DNA of 25,023 bases from an uncultured Alphaproteobacteria bacterium (GTDB lineage Bacteria > Pseudomonadota > Alphaproteobacteria > Puniceispirillales > UBA1172). The notes under the pieces were generated by a model, which saw only the letters and a program-made list of their open reading frames with translations, made no database searches and was not told the origin of the DNA. The position numbers and the translations under genes were made by a program. Location: the NCBI GenBank assembly GCA_937952245.1, contig CALFYS010000020.1, positions 1-25,023 of the forward strand, read 5' to 3'. Position 1 is the first letter of the stretch, and every line of letters starts with the position of its first letter. Positions 16,465 through 23,579 of the stretch are shown in pieces.

Positions 16465-17208
16465 TTAGCCCGCAAGTTTCGCCATGATGTCATCATCAAT
16501 ATCAAAATTAGAGGCAACGCTTTGCACATCGTCCAATTCATCAAGCGCGCCCAACAGTTTAAGCAATGTTTGAGCTTGGTCTTCATTGACCGGCGTGGTG
16601 TTTTGCGGCTTCCATGTCAGGCCTGCTTCTTCAGGGCTGCCGAACTGGTTTTCAAGGCTTTCCCGCACGGTGTTAAAATCATCCGTGGCGGTTAAAATCT
16701 CATGGCCGTTTTCATCACTTTCCGCGTTATCAGCCCCAGCCTCAAGCGCGGCTTCAAACATCGTGTCCGCATCAGCCACATCAGCGGGATAAATAATCTG
16801 GCCAACGCGATCAAACATAAAGCTCACACTGCCTGTTTCACCAAGATTGCCACCATTTTTAGAGAATGTTGCCCGAACTTCAGAAGCGGTGCGATTGCGG
16901 TTATCGGTCAAGGCTTCGACGATCAGCGCAACGCCGCCCGGCCCATAGCCTTCATAGCGGATTTCATCATAATTATCGCCTTCACCGCCAGCGGCTTTTT
17001 TCAAGACACGTTCAATATTATCTTTTGGCATATTGGCCGCCCGACAAGCCGACAGCGCGGTTCTGAGGCGCGGGTTGGATTCAGGATCAGTACCGCCGCG
17101 CGCGGCCACCGCCAATTCTTTGATGAGGCGGGTAAATTTCTTGGCGCGCTTTGCGTCTTGAGCGCCTTTCCGGTGCATAATATTTTTAAATTTGGAATGT
17201 CCTGCCAT
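16465..17208 (-). CDS. yebC: YebC/TACO1-family protein
   Basis: Conserved cytoplasmic protein of the YebC/PmpR/TACO1 family. Members have been described as transcriptional regulators and as helpers of translation through proline-rich or otherwise difficult stretches. The start MAGHSKFKNIMHRKGAQDAKRAK is the family hallmark, and DEIRYEGYGPGGVALIVEALTDNRNRT and NGGNLGETGSVSFMF are further conserved blocks. At 247 residues it is full length. AGGAAAG lies just before the ATG, and a candidate promoter sits in the gap after ymdB. Being next to ruvC is common in proteobacteria. EF-P, another factor for proline stalls, is encoded in the same window. Confidence 0.96.
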   Translation of the reverse strand: MAGHSKFKNIMHRKGAQDAKRAKKFTRLIKELAVAARGGTDPESNPRLRTALSACRAANMPKDNIERVLKKAAGGEGDNYDEIRYEGYGPGGVALIVEALTDNRNRTASEVRATFSKNGGNLGETGSVSFMFDRVGQIIYPADVADADTMFEAALEAGADNAESDENGHEILTATDDFNTVRESLENQFGSPEEAGLTWKPQNTTPVNEDQAQTLLKLLGALDELDDVQSVASNFDIDDDIMAKLAG

Positions 17209-17241
17209 GGTTCTTTCCTATTTGTCCTGACATGAAGTGAT

Positions 17242-17271
17242 AATTTAGCAGAGAAGACGGCCATGAAACAA
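17242..17271 (-). promoter_or_regulatory. Candidate promoter for the yebC-ruvCAB unit
   Basis: On the minus strand TTGTTT (17266-17271) and TAAATT (17242-17247) are separated by 18 bases. They lie in the 117-base ymdB-yebC gap and would start transcription near 17235, about 27 bases before the yebC ATG. Confidence 0.45.
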
Positions 17272-17325
17272 CCGCTTATCACGCCCAGCATCCCCTGATG
17301 ATGTAAATTTAATGATTGAGCCTGA

Positions 17326-18129
17326 TTAATGGGTTTGTGACAGTGCCCCGCCGCGCCGGAATGGCGTGATGGCGGTGGCCAAGCCAGTGGCATCATTGGT
17401 ATCAATAATCACCCCGGCGAGGGTTGGCTCACCTTTGGCGACGGTCAAACGCCCTTGGGGAACACCGCGAAAACGGCCGACCGCCGCTTCGGGCTGCATC
17501 CCGATAATCGAGACATAATCCCCGCACATTCCGGTATCCGTCTGATAGGCCGTGCCTTGGGGAAGAATTCGGTGATCCGCGGTGGGGATATGGGTATGGG
17601 TGCCGACAACCGCGGAAACTTTACCATCAGCGGCAAAGCCAATCGCGGTTTTCTCTGATGTCGCTTCTCCATGAATATCAATAAAAATGGCATCGGCATC
17701 ACGGCCTAATTTGACCTTGCCCAAAAATTGATCCAAGGAGGAAAAGACATGGTCATTTTCAGCCATAAAGAGGTTGCAGATGAAATTCGCCACCGCCAGC
17801 CGTTGGCCTTTTTCATTTTCAACGATGACATGGCCATTGCCCGGCGTGGCCTCCACCATATTATACGGCCGCAACAGGCGATCTTGTTTCATGATGTAAT
17901 TGATAATCTCACGTTTATCCCAAACGTGATTGCCTGTGGTCAGCACATCAGCCCCTGCCGCTAATACCTCATCGGCGATTTCAGGGGTGACCCCAAAACC
18001 ACCGGCTGAATTTTCGACATTAACAATCATAAAATCAGCGTTAAATTCTTGCTTGAGGGCGGAAAGATCAGCGATCACCTGCTGGCGGCCGGAACGGCCC
18101 ATAATATCACCCAGAAAAAAAATCCGCAT
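17326..18129 (-). CDS. ymdB: YmdB-family metallophosphoesterase
   Basis: Member of the TIGR00282/YmdB family of calcineurin-like phosphoesterases; the Bacillus protein hydrolyses 2',3'-cyclic nucleotides. Probable metal ligands can be seen in LGDIMG (Asp8), NVENSAGG (about 37-44), TTGNHVWD (about 65-72), the DIHGEATSEK block and GTHTHIPTAD. The ATG at 18129 gives 267 residues, the usual size, with GAAAG upstream. A TTG at 18147 would add six residues that do not fit the family start MRI-FLGD. It lies 68 bases after the 5-FTHF cyclo-ligase gene. Physiological role in alphaproteobacteria is unknown to me. Confidence 0.9.
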   Translation of the reverse strand: MRIFFLGDIMGRSGRQQVIADLSALKQEFNADFMIVNVENSAGGFGVTPEIADEVLAAGADVLTTGNHVWDKREIINYIMKQDRLLRPYNMVEATPGNGHVIVENEKGQRLAVANFICNLFMAENDHVFSSLDQFLGKVKLGRDADAIFIDIHGEATSEKTAIGFAADGKVSAVVGTHTHIPTADHRILPQGTAYQTDTGMCGDYVSIIGMQPEAAVGRFRGVPQGRLTVAKGEPTLAGVIIDTNDATGLATAITPFRRGGALSQTH

Positions 18130-18197
18130 AAAATCACTTTCTTTCAATGGCCTGCATCATTGTTAATGGCGCGGCGCTTTAATCTGTAACCGTTATA

Positions 18198-18803
18198 TTA
18201 GGGGCGCTTCAAGCCTGTTTGGGTTAAAATCCCATCCAATTGGGCATCATAAGGGCCGATGGGAACGCGATCAACTCTCTGGGCATCATAGGCAATGCCA
18301 ATCGCCAGCACGCGATCATGCTTTTGGCGCAATTCGGCTAAGGATCGGTCATAAAACCCGCCGCCATAACCAAGCCGATAGCCCGCGTCATCAAAAGCCA
18401 GAAGCGGAACCAGCAAAACACTTGGAGCGCAAATCGGGGCATCGGGATGCGGTTCAGACGTGCCATAAAGACCATCAATCATCGCATCGCCGTCTTGCCA
18501 ATGATGAAAGATCAACGGCATTTCTGGTTTTGGCGTGGCGGGCAAAGCGGTGCTAAGCCCTTTTTCAGCCATGACCGCCATCAACGGGCGGGGGTCAATT
18601 TCAGTTTTAATCGGCCAATAACCCGCAATAATATCATCACCATCAAGCCCAAAAGACGTGATGATTGCGTCCGCTTCGGCGGCGATGGCTTGCGCTGTTT
18701 CAACCGCTATTGAAGATTGCTCCGCCCTGATTTTGGCTTGGGCTTTGCGCAACGATGCTTTGATCTGATCCAAATCTTGGTCTTGAGAAGAAACTGGCGA
18801 CAT
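18198..18803 (-). CDS. fthC: 5-formyltetrahydrofolate cyclo-ligase
   Basis: ATP-dependent enzyme (also called YgfA or MTHFS) that recycles 5-formyl-THF to 5,10-methenyl-THF. The family signatures are GYWPIKTEIDPRPL, PLLAFDDAGYRLGYGGGFYDR (phosphate-binding loop) and the C-terminal AIGIAYDAQRVDRVP. The ATG at 18803 has AGGGA 5 bases upstream and gives 201 residues. A TTG at 18827 would add eight residues and ignore that ribosome site. It begins 36 bases after the 3' end of the 6S RNA. The 6S-fthC arrangement is conserved across many proteobacteria, where the gene can be transcribed by readthrough from the 6S promoter. Confidence 0.93.
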   Translation of the reverse strand: MSPVSSQDQDLDQIKASLRKAQAKIRAEQSSIAVETAQAIAAEADAIITSFGLDGDDIIAGYWPIKTEIDPRPLMAVMAEKGLSTALPATPKPEMPLIFHHWQDGDAMIDGLYGTSEPHPDAPICAPSVLLVPLLAFDDAGYRLGYGGGFYDRSLAELRQKHDRVLAIGIAYDAQRVDRVPIGPYDAQLDGILTQTGLKRP

Positions 18804-18839
18804 TGATTTCCCTGAAGGCAACAGCAAAAATATAACGGT

Positions 18840-18987
18840 AGCCGGAATGCCGTTGGCTTAGACAATCACCTGTGGCCTGCTAAAGCAGGTGGGCGTCACA
18901 ATGAAAGGGCCAGGGCCCCAACAGCGGCAACTCCCTAGAGATGTCTTATGGCCCCAGAGATTTGTGCGCCTGACGAACATTCCAGCT
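18840..18987 (-). ncRNA. ssrS: 6S RNA (SsrS)
   Basis: Regulatory RNA that mimics an open promoter and binds sigma70 RNA polymerase. The 273-base gap between zapA and fthC is the classic place for it. The minus strand shows a long closing stem: AGCTGGAATG-TTCGT at 18973-18987 pairs, with G-U pairs and a small offset, with ACGGCATTCCGGCT at 18840-18853. The E. coli 6S ends follow the same pattern (GATGTTCG... GGCATC). Inside are a less paired middle with the GGGGCC and GGGCCC segments and a terminal-side hairpin around CACCTGC-TTTA-GCAGG. The length of about 148 is normal for alphaproteobacteria. The ends are estimated from the stem to within a few bases. Confidence 0.85.
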
Positions 18988-18995
18988 ACGCCCAA

Positions 18996-19024
18996 GACAT
19001 AGGCGCAACCGCCCCATGATGCAA
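18996..19024 (-). promoter_or_regulatory. Promoter of the 6S RNA gene
   Basis: TTGCAT (19019-19024) and TATGTC (18996-19001) are separated by exactly 17 bases. They are placed so that transcription would start at about 18987-18989, the first base of the closing stem. The agreement between promoter spacing and stem position supports both calls. Confidence 0.65.
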
Positions 19025-19101
19025 GGATAAGCCGCTGATTTTCACATCAATTTGATTTCATGTTTTGGGGATGGGAAGCGCGCCGAACCAAAGCCACGCC
19101 A

Positions 19102-19452
19102 TTAACGATGGGCGAGCGCCTCAATCCGCGCGGCCAGCTGTTCAATCATTTCCGCCATCTTATCATCACGGCTGGTGTCTTCTTTTGGAGATTCGGAAGC
19201 GGCCGTTTGATCAACAGGCTGGTCATCAGATGATGGGGATTTTTGTTCCAATTCGGAGAGCTGATCGGTCAGGATCAACGCCGCCATCACCAGCAATCTG
19301 GATTCGCCGATTGAACCTGACGCCGCGGCGATCTGGCTGGCGACACTGTCGATCCGTTCGCCCAGCGCCTTGACCTTCTCTTCTTCGCCCGGGGCGCAGG
19401 CCATGGGATAATCACTGCCATTGATGGTGACCGTCACGTTACTCTGTGCCAT
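19102..19452 (-). CDS. zapA: Cell division protein ZapA
   Basis: Small cytoplasmic protein that cross-links FtsZ filaments in the Z-ring. The N-terminal block VTVTINGSDYPMACAPGEEEKV, followed by LGERIDSVASQI and a helix through LLVMAALILTDQLSELEQK, is typical of ZapA. The rest is a charged coiled-coil tail. I chose the ATG at 19452 (116 residues) because a run of six G lies 5 bases upstream; a GTG two codons earlier is less likely. The start overlaps the end of the upstream small gene by 14 bases. It is followed by the 6S RNA gene, as in many proteobacteria. Confidence 0.92.
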   Translation of the reverse strand: MAQSNVTVTINGSDYPMACAPGEEEKVKALGERIDSVASQIAAASGSIGESRLLVMAALILTDQLSELEQKSPSSDDQPVDQTAASESPKEDTSRDDKMAEMIEQLAARIEALAHR

Positions 19453-19672
19453 GACCACCCCCCTGATCTTGACCTTCTTGTGATTGTTGAGCGGTCTGCT
19501 GGGCGGAAATAATCGTCATGGCTTGGTCAACCAATTGCCGGATTTCAGCGATTTCATCAGCGTTTACAGCATTGGCATGATCGTTGGGATTAGCATCAGC
19601 ATGAGGTTGTGATTCCAATGCCGCAACAGCAGCATTTAATCGTTCCAACGCTTGATCCAATCGGGCTGACAT
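19439..19672 (-). CDS. Small hypothetical coiled-coil protein upstream of zapA
   Basis: A 77-residue acidic protein that I cannot assign a function. The first 25 residues (MSARLDQALERLNAAVAALES) form an amphipathic coiled-coil helix. The middle is a His/Asn/Ala-rich linker, and EIAEIRQLVDQAMTIISAQQ forms a second helix before a Gln/Gly-rich end. Small proteins of this shape (DUF4164-like) are often found directly upstream of zapA in alphaproteobacteria. The reading frame ends inside zapA, overlapping it by 14 bases, so the two are likely translationally coupled. This suggests a division-related role, which is inference. GGTGAAAA precedes the ATG. Confidence 0.75.
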   Translation of the reverse strand: MSARLDQALERLNAAVAALESQPHADANPNDHANAVNADEIAEIRQLVDQAMTIISAQQTAQQSQEGQDQGGGHGTE

Positions 19673-19865
19673 TAATTTTCACCGTAATCCAACAGTATTG
19701 TTACTGGCCAAGACGTCAGTATAATCCCACAAGGTTAATTTTAAATTAATAAAACTATGGGTTTAAGCGTCTTTCTTTCAGCATCACTACAATAAAGAGA
19801 TTCGCCGCCGCTCGTCAACGAAAGAAAACAAAGCCCCCTGCCCCCTTCATTCGCTGGCCTAATTT

Positions 19866-19907
19866 GTGGTGACGGCAAGGGGTAAACACCACAGGAATCA
19901 CCCTTGC
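19866..19907. promoter_or_regulatory. Pseudoknot-like interleaved inverted repeats
   Basis: GTGGTG (19866-19871) is complementary to CACCAC (19887-19892), and GCAAGGG (19875-19881) is complementary to CCCTTGC (19901-19907). The two pairs interleave, giving the topology of a compact H-type pseudoknot with connecting segments of 3, 5 and 8 bases. It may be an RNA element, overlapping protein sites on DNA, or chance. I could not match it to a known riboswitch class. Confidence 0.35.
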
Positions 19908-19922
19908 GGCTTGAAACTTGGA

Positions 19923-19952
19923 TTGACGAAATCAGCCAAAATCGCGTATGGA
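19923..19952 (+). promoter_or_regulatory. Candidate promoter for fba-efp-suhB
   Basis: TTGACG (19923-19928) is followed after 18 bases by TATGGA (19947-19952). Transcription would begin near 19960, about 97 bases before the aldolase ATG, so the direct repeat and small hairpin would fall in the leader. Confidence 0.45.
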
Positions 19953-19983
19953 TAGGGCGCAATAAATTTTTGATACCATTCAG

Positions 19984-20011
19984 ATTTATTGGAAAGTCAA
20001 ATTTATTGGAA
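19984..20011 (+). repeat. 11-base direct repeat in the fba leader
   Basis: ATTTATTGGAA occurs at 19984-19994 and again at 20001-20011, a 17-base period. It lies 46-73 bases ahead of the aldolase start, within or beside the predicted leader. It could be a tandem protein-binding site. Confidence 0.6.
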
Positions 20012-20056
20012 GGCGATCAGCCGCCTCAAAAAATTTAGCATAGAGAGCATCAGGCC

Positions 20057-20986
20057 ATGAAAATTACCCGCACCGTCCGCCGTATCCTCGATCATTACGA
20101 ATCAGACAGCCCCGGCGTTAAAGCCAATCTTGCGCGCATTTTGATGCAGGGCAAATTAGGCGGCACGGGCAAGCTTGTTATTCTGCCGGTGGACCAAGGG
20201 TTTGAACACGGCCCTGCTCGCAGTTTTGCGCCTAACCCCGCGGCATATGATCCGCATTATCATTACCAGCTGGCGATTGATGCCGGGCTTTCCGCCTATG
20301 CCGCGCCTTTGGGGATGCTGGAGGCTGGCGCCGATACGTTCGCCGGGCAAATCCCAACCATTTTAAAAGTAAATTCATCAAATTCGCTTGCTCAAGGCAG
20401 CAATGCCCCAAGCCAAGCCATGACCGGTTCGGTTGCTGAAGCCCTCCGCCTTGGGTGCAGCGCCATTGGCTTTACCATCTACCCCGGGTCAGACGTTGCC
20501 CTTGAAATGATGACGGATTTCCAAGAAATGGCCGCTGAAGCCAAAGCTTACGGGTTGGCGGTTGTTCTGTGGTCATACCCACGCGGCGGCAACCTGACCA
20601 AAGAAGGCGAAACCGCCTATGATGTTGATGCTTATGCGGCGCATATGGCGGCCTTGTTAGGGGCGCATATCATTAAGGTGAAACCGCCAACAACCCATCT
20701 GGAACATCCCGAAGCCAAGAAGGTTTACGAAAAATACAGCATTCCTTCTGCCACCATGGCGGATCGTGTTCGTCATATTGTCCAATCCTGTTTCAATGGC
20801 CGCCGGATTGTTGTTTTCTCAGGCGGGGCATCAAAAGATACAGACGGTCTGTTGGATGAAATCCGCCAGTTGCGGGATGGCGGTGCCAATGGTTCGATCA
20901 TTGGGCGCAATACATTCCAGCGTCCCCGCGAAGAAGCGCTTGCGCTTTTAAGCACAATCATTGATATCTATCGCGGTCGTGCCTAA
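20057..20986 (+). CDS. fba: Class I fructose-bisphosphate aldolase (DhnA/FbaB type)
   Basis: Reversible cleavage of fructose-1,6-bisphosphate into dihydroxyacetone phosphate and glyceraldehyde-3-phosphate through a Schiff base, without metal. The archaeal-type class I family is shown by LVILPVDQGFEHGPARSF (40-57), AIGFTIYPGSDVALEMM, and LGAHIIKVKPPTTHL. The first lysine in that last block (Lys207) is the likely Schiff-base residue. The C-terminal VVFSGGASKD and GGANGSIIGRNTFQR form the phosphate-binding site. At 309 residues it is full length. The ATG at 20057 is preceded by AGAGAG. It is the first gene of a plus-strand group with efp (18-base gap) and suhB. Confidence 0.95.
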   Translation: MKITRTVRRILDHYESDSPGVKANLARILMQGKLGGTGKLVILPVDQGFEHGPARSFAPNPAAYDPHYHYQLAIDAGLSAYAAPLGMLEAGADTFAGQIPTILKVNSSNSLAQGSNAPSQAMTGSVAEALRLGCSAIGFTIYPGSDVALEMMTDFQEMAAEAKAYGLAVVLWSYPRGGNLTKEGETAYDVDAYAAHMAALLGAHIIKVKPPTTHLEHPEAKKVYEKYSIPSATMADRVRHIVQSCFNGRRIVVFSGGASKDTDGLLDEIRQLRDGGANGSIIGRNTFQRPREEALALLSTIIDIYRGRA

Positions 20987-21004
20987 TCAGCAGAGAGAGT
21001 TGAG

Positions 21005-21571
21005 ATGAAATTAAACGGTAACGCCATTAAACCTGGCAACGTCATTGAACATAACAATCGCCTTTGGGTGGCGGTCAAGATTGAACACGTCAAGCCTGGC
21101 AAAGGCGGGGCTTTCGCTCAAGTCGAATTGCGTGATATTCGCGATGGCACAAAACTGAACGAACGGTTCCGGTCTTCGGAAACCGTTGAACGTGTCATTT
21201 TAGAAGAAAGCACCTCGACTTTTCTTTACGCGGAAGATGACCATCTGGTGTTTATGGACAGCACATCGTTTGAACAGATTACCGTTGACCGTTCCATGGT
21301 CGGCGATCAAGCGGCCTTCCTGCAGGATGGGATGGAAGTCACGGTCAACAGCCATAACAGCGACCCGATTTCGATTGCCCTGCCTGATAAAGTCACGGTT
21401 GAAGTGCTGGAAGCTGACGCTGTTGTTAAAGGCCAAACCGCCTCATCAAGTTATAAGCCTGCTATTGTGGATAACGGTATTCGTGTTATGGTGCCGCCGC
21501 ATATCGAAGCAGGCACACGAATTGTTGTCCGCCCTGAAGATAGCAGTTACGTGGAACGCGCAAAGGATTAA
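21005..21571 (+). CDS. efp: Translation elongation factor P
   Basis: Binds between the P and E sites of the ribosome and relieves stalling at consecutive prolines. It has three beta-barrel domains in 188 residues. Domain I carries the loop VKPGKGGAF; Lys33 corresponds to the modified Lys34 of E. coli, so an EpmA-type beta-lysylation is possible. Conserved later blocks are LRDIRDGTKLNERFRSSETVERV, the ETAEDxV-like hinge replaced by VLEADAVVKGQTASSSYKP, and the C-terminal GTRIVVRPEDSSYVERAK. A purine-rich GAGAGAG lies just ahead of the ATG. Its presence fits the eleven-proline run in TolA encoded nearby. Confidence 0.97.
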   Translation: MKLNGNAIKPGNVIEHNNRLWVAVKIEHVKPGKGGAFAQVELRDIRDGTKLNERFRSSETVERVILEESTSTFLYAEDDHLVFMDSTSFEQITVDRSMVGDQAAFLQDGMEVTVNSHNSDPISIALPDKVTVEVLEADAVVKGQTASSSYKPAIVDNGIRVMVPPHIEAGTRIVVRPEDSSYVERAKD

Positions 21572-21576
21572 CCCCC

Positions 21577-22404
21577 ATGGCTCAATCTGCCCTGATTAAT
21601 GTCATTTTCCGTGCTGCGGAAAAGGCAGCCCGCGGTCTTGTCCGTGATTTCGGTGAAGTCGAAAACCTGCAAATCACCCGCAAAGGTGTTGCTGATTTTG
21701 TTTCAAACGCTGATACCGATGCTGAAAAAGCCATCATGTTTGAATTGAAAAAGGCGCGGCCTGATTGGGGATTCATCATGGAAGAAGGCGGCGTGGTCAA
21801 AGGCACCGAAGCCGATGGCCCATCATGGATTATCGACCCTTTGGATGGCACCACCAATTATCTTCATGGGATACCGCATTTTGCCATTTCCATCGCGGCG
21901 ATTGATAAACCGCTGTCAAAAGGCGGGAAATTGATCGCGGGCGGTATTTTTGACCCGATGCGAAATGAATTTTTCTTTGCCGAGCCGGGCAAAGGGGCGT
22001 TCTTGAACGACCGCCGTATTCGTGTTTCAGGCCGCCGCAATATGGTGGATTGTGTCTTTGCCACAGGCATTCCTTTCAAAGGCCGTGGCGATGAAGCTGA
22101 TCATGCCAATTTCCGCGCGGAATTGACCGAGGTTATGGCACAAACATCAGGTGTGCGCCGTTTGGGTTCCGCGGCCCTTGATCTGGCTTGGGTGGCGGCA
22201 GGACGTTATGACGGGTTTTGGGAACGCGGTTTAAGCGTTTGGGATATTGCCGCTGGCGTGTTGATCCTGCGTGAAGCCGGCGGTTTTGTCAGTGATTTTG
22301 CCTCACGTGATAAAGCCTTGGCATCCGGTGATGTTGTTGCCGGCAACCCGCAAACCCATTTGGGGCTGTTAAAAATGCTGAAAGATGGCCGTAACCGTGG
22401 CTAA
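21577..22404 (+). CDS. suhB: Inositol-1-monophosphatase family protein (SuhB-like)
   Basis: Magnesium-dependent phosphatase that hydrolyses inositol-1-phosphate and related phosphomonoesters; E. coli SuhB also assists rRNA transcription. Metal-site motifs are EEGG (69-72), WIIDPLDGTTN with Asp87 and Asp90, and VWDIAAG with Asp223. At 275 residues the length is normal. The ATG is 5 bases after the efp stop, so it is probably cotranscribed and coupled. The efp-suhB pairing is common in alphaproteobacteria. The actual substrate cannot be told from sequence. Confidence 0.93.
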   Translation: MAQSALINVIFRAAEKAARGLVRDFGEVENLQITRKGVADFVSNADTDAEKAIMFELKKARPDWGFIMEEGGVVKGTEADGPSWIIDPLDGTTNYLHGIPHFAISIAAIDKPLSKGGKLIAGGIFDPMRNEFFFAEPGKGAFLNDRRIRVSGRRNMVDCVFATGIPFKGRGDEADHANFRAELTEVMAQTSGVRRLGSAALDLAWVAAGRYDGFWERGLSVWDIAAGVLILREAGGFVSDFASRDKALASGDVVAGNPQTHLGLLKMLKDGRNRG

Positions 22405-22459
22405 TTTTGGGGTTTAACCTTATCTTCATCAATAAGTTGATCTGATATGAACTTTCAGG

Positions 22460-22478
22460 CGTGACAGTTGCGGTCACG
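22460..22478 (+). terminator. Weak hairpin downstream of suhB
   Basis: CGTGAC (22460-22465) and GTCACG (22473-22478) form a perfect 6-base stem with a 7-base loop, 55 bases after the suhB stop. It is followed by TCTTTCAT rather than a clean T-run, so it is at best a weak terminator separating suhB from the channel gene. Confidence 0.4.
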
Positions 22479-22539
22479 TCTTTCATAATTATGCCAGATT
22501 ATTTGTTTAGGGATTAAACAGATATTCAGGGAGGATGAT

Positions 22540-23577
22540 GTGACAAACCCAAAACGATATTTGATTAGAATGTTTATTTTCTTGGCCATTATTTTGGGCC
22601 TTGTGGGAAGTTTGCATCGCACCCTTTATCTGGCGTTCTTAAGCAACCCCGTGATTAACAGCGTTATTCTTGCCGCTTTGATCATTGGGATACTCTTTAT
22701 TATTCGGCAAAATCTGCGGCTGATCCCTGAATATAAATGGATGATGATGATCCAAAAACGAGGGGCTGACCGGACAGCGGGGATGCGGCCTTCATTGCTG
22801 GCAACAGTGGCGGTGATGATGGCGGATGATGACCAACCCACCGCCCTTTCGGCGCAAAACCTGCGCTCAGTTTTGGATGGCGTGGCGGTTCGCTTGGATG
22901 AAAGCCGTGAAATTTCCCGCTATATGATCGGGCTCTTGGTGTTCTTAGGCCTTTTGGGGACATTTTGGGGGCTGTTGATCACCGTGTCTTCCGTGGGGCA
23001 AGTTGTTGGCGGTATTGATACATCCAGCAGTGATATTGACGCCATGATGGGTGAGCTGAAAGATGGACTGAACGCGCCAATTGCGGGTATGGCGACGGCG
23101 TTTTCGTCATCTTTATTCGGGCTGGCGGGGTCATTGATTATTGGATTCCTAGACCTGCAATTGGGGCAAGCCTCAGGCCGGTTCTTTAATGATGTTGAAG
23201 ATTGGCTATCCAAATCAATTCAATTTGACGCGGTGCAAACCGGTGATATGGGGTTCTTGGGGTCGGCTGAATTGACCACAGGCCTGACCGAAGAAGCCGC
23301 CAATAAGATGCAGGCTTTGGCAAAAGCGGTTGCCGCGGGCGAACAAGACCGCGCCGAAATGGCCAAGAACCTGAAGAACTTAACCACAATTCTGACGAAA
23401 CTGCACGACGGGTTAAACCGTGACGCGCTGATGGCGGAAAACATCGCCAATCTTGACGCGTCGATCCAAAATCTGGTGAGAGAGATGAAAACAGATCGCG
23501 CCGAATTAAACGACACGATCGCCACCGAATTGCGCGCGTTATCGAAAGCCATTCTGGTGGTGATGAAGAAAGGCTGA
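22540..23577 (+). CDS. MotA/TolQ/ExbB-like proton channel protein
   Basis: A 345-residue inner-membrane protein distinct from the TolQ encoded in this window. Hydrophobic segments lie at about 11-25, 37-57, 127-150 (MIGLLVFLGLLGTFWGLLITV) and 188-212 (IAGMATAFSSSLFGLAGSLIIGF). The last two correspond to the channel-lining helices of the MotA/TolQ/ExbB family. A large cytoplasmic loop lies before them, and about 100 residues of probable coiled coil follow. The start is GTG at 22540 with GGGAGG 5 bases upstream. The stop is 2 bases before the next gene, so the two are a unit. Possible roles are envelope maintenance or an uncharacterised motor. It is much shorter than the ZorA subunit of Zorya defence systems. 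Confidence 0.85.
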   Translation: MTNPKRYLIRMFIFLAIILGLVGSLHRTLYLAFLSNPVINSVILAALIIGILFIIRQNLRLIPEYKWMMMIQKRGADRTAGMRPSLLATVAVMMADDDQPTALSAQNLRSVLDGVAVRLDESREISRYMIGLLVFLGLLGTFWGLLITVSSVGQVVGGIDTSSSDIDAMMGELKDGLNAPIAGMATAFSSSLFGLAGSLIIGFLDLQLGQASGRFFNDVEDWLSKSIQFDAVQTGDMGFLGSAELTTGLTEEAANKMQALAKAVAAGEQDRAEMAKNLKNLTTILTKLHDGLNRDALMAENIANLDASIQNLVREMKTDRAELNDTIATELRALSKAILVVMKKG

Positions 23578-23579
23578 TC

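Larger units (their letters stand above)
19673..20056. other. 384-base divergent intergenic region between the zapA unit and fba
   Basis: No convincing gene is present. The region should hold the promoters of both divergent units. It contains a pseudoknot-like pair of inverted repeats (19866-19907), a candidate plus-strand promoter (19923-19952), a 17-base-period direct repeat (19984-20011) and a small 5-base hairpin (AGGCG/CGCCT, 20011-20026). On the minus strand a TATACT near 19715-19720 could be the -10 of the zapA unit, but no good -35 goes with it. The 73-codon minus-strand frame at 19741-19962 has no homology I recognise. Confidence 0.6.

Noticed and set aside
19741..19962. 73-codon minus-strand frame in the zapA-fba intergenic region
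   Set aside because: The composition is rich in Ser, Arg and Pro without structure, there is no good ribosome site, and it covers the inverted repeats and candidate promoter.
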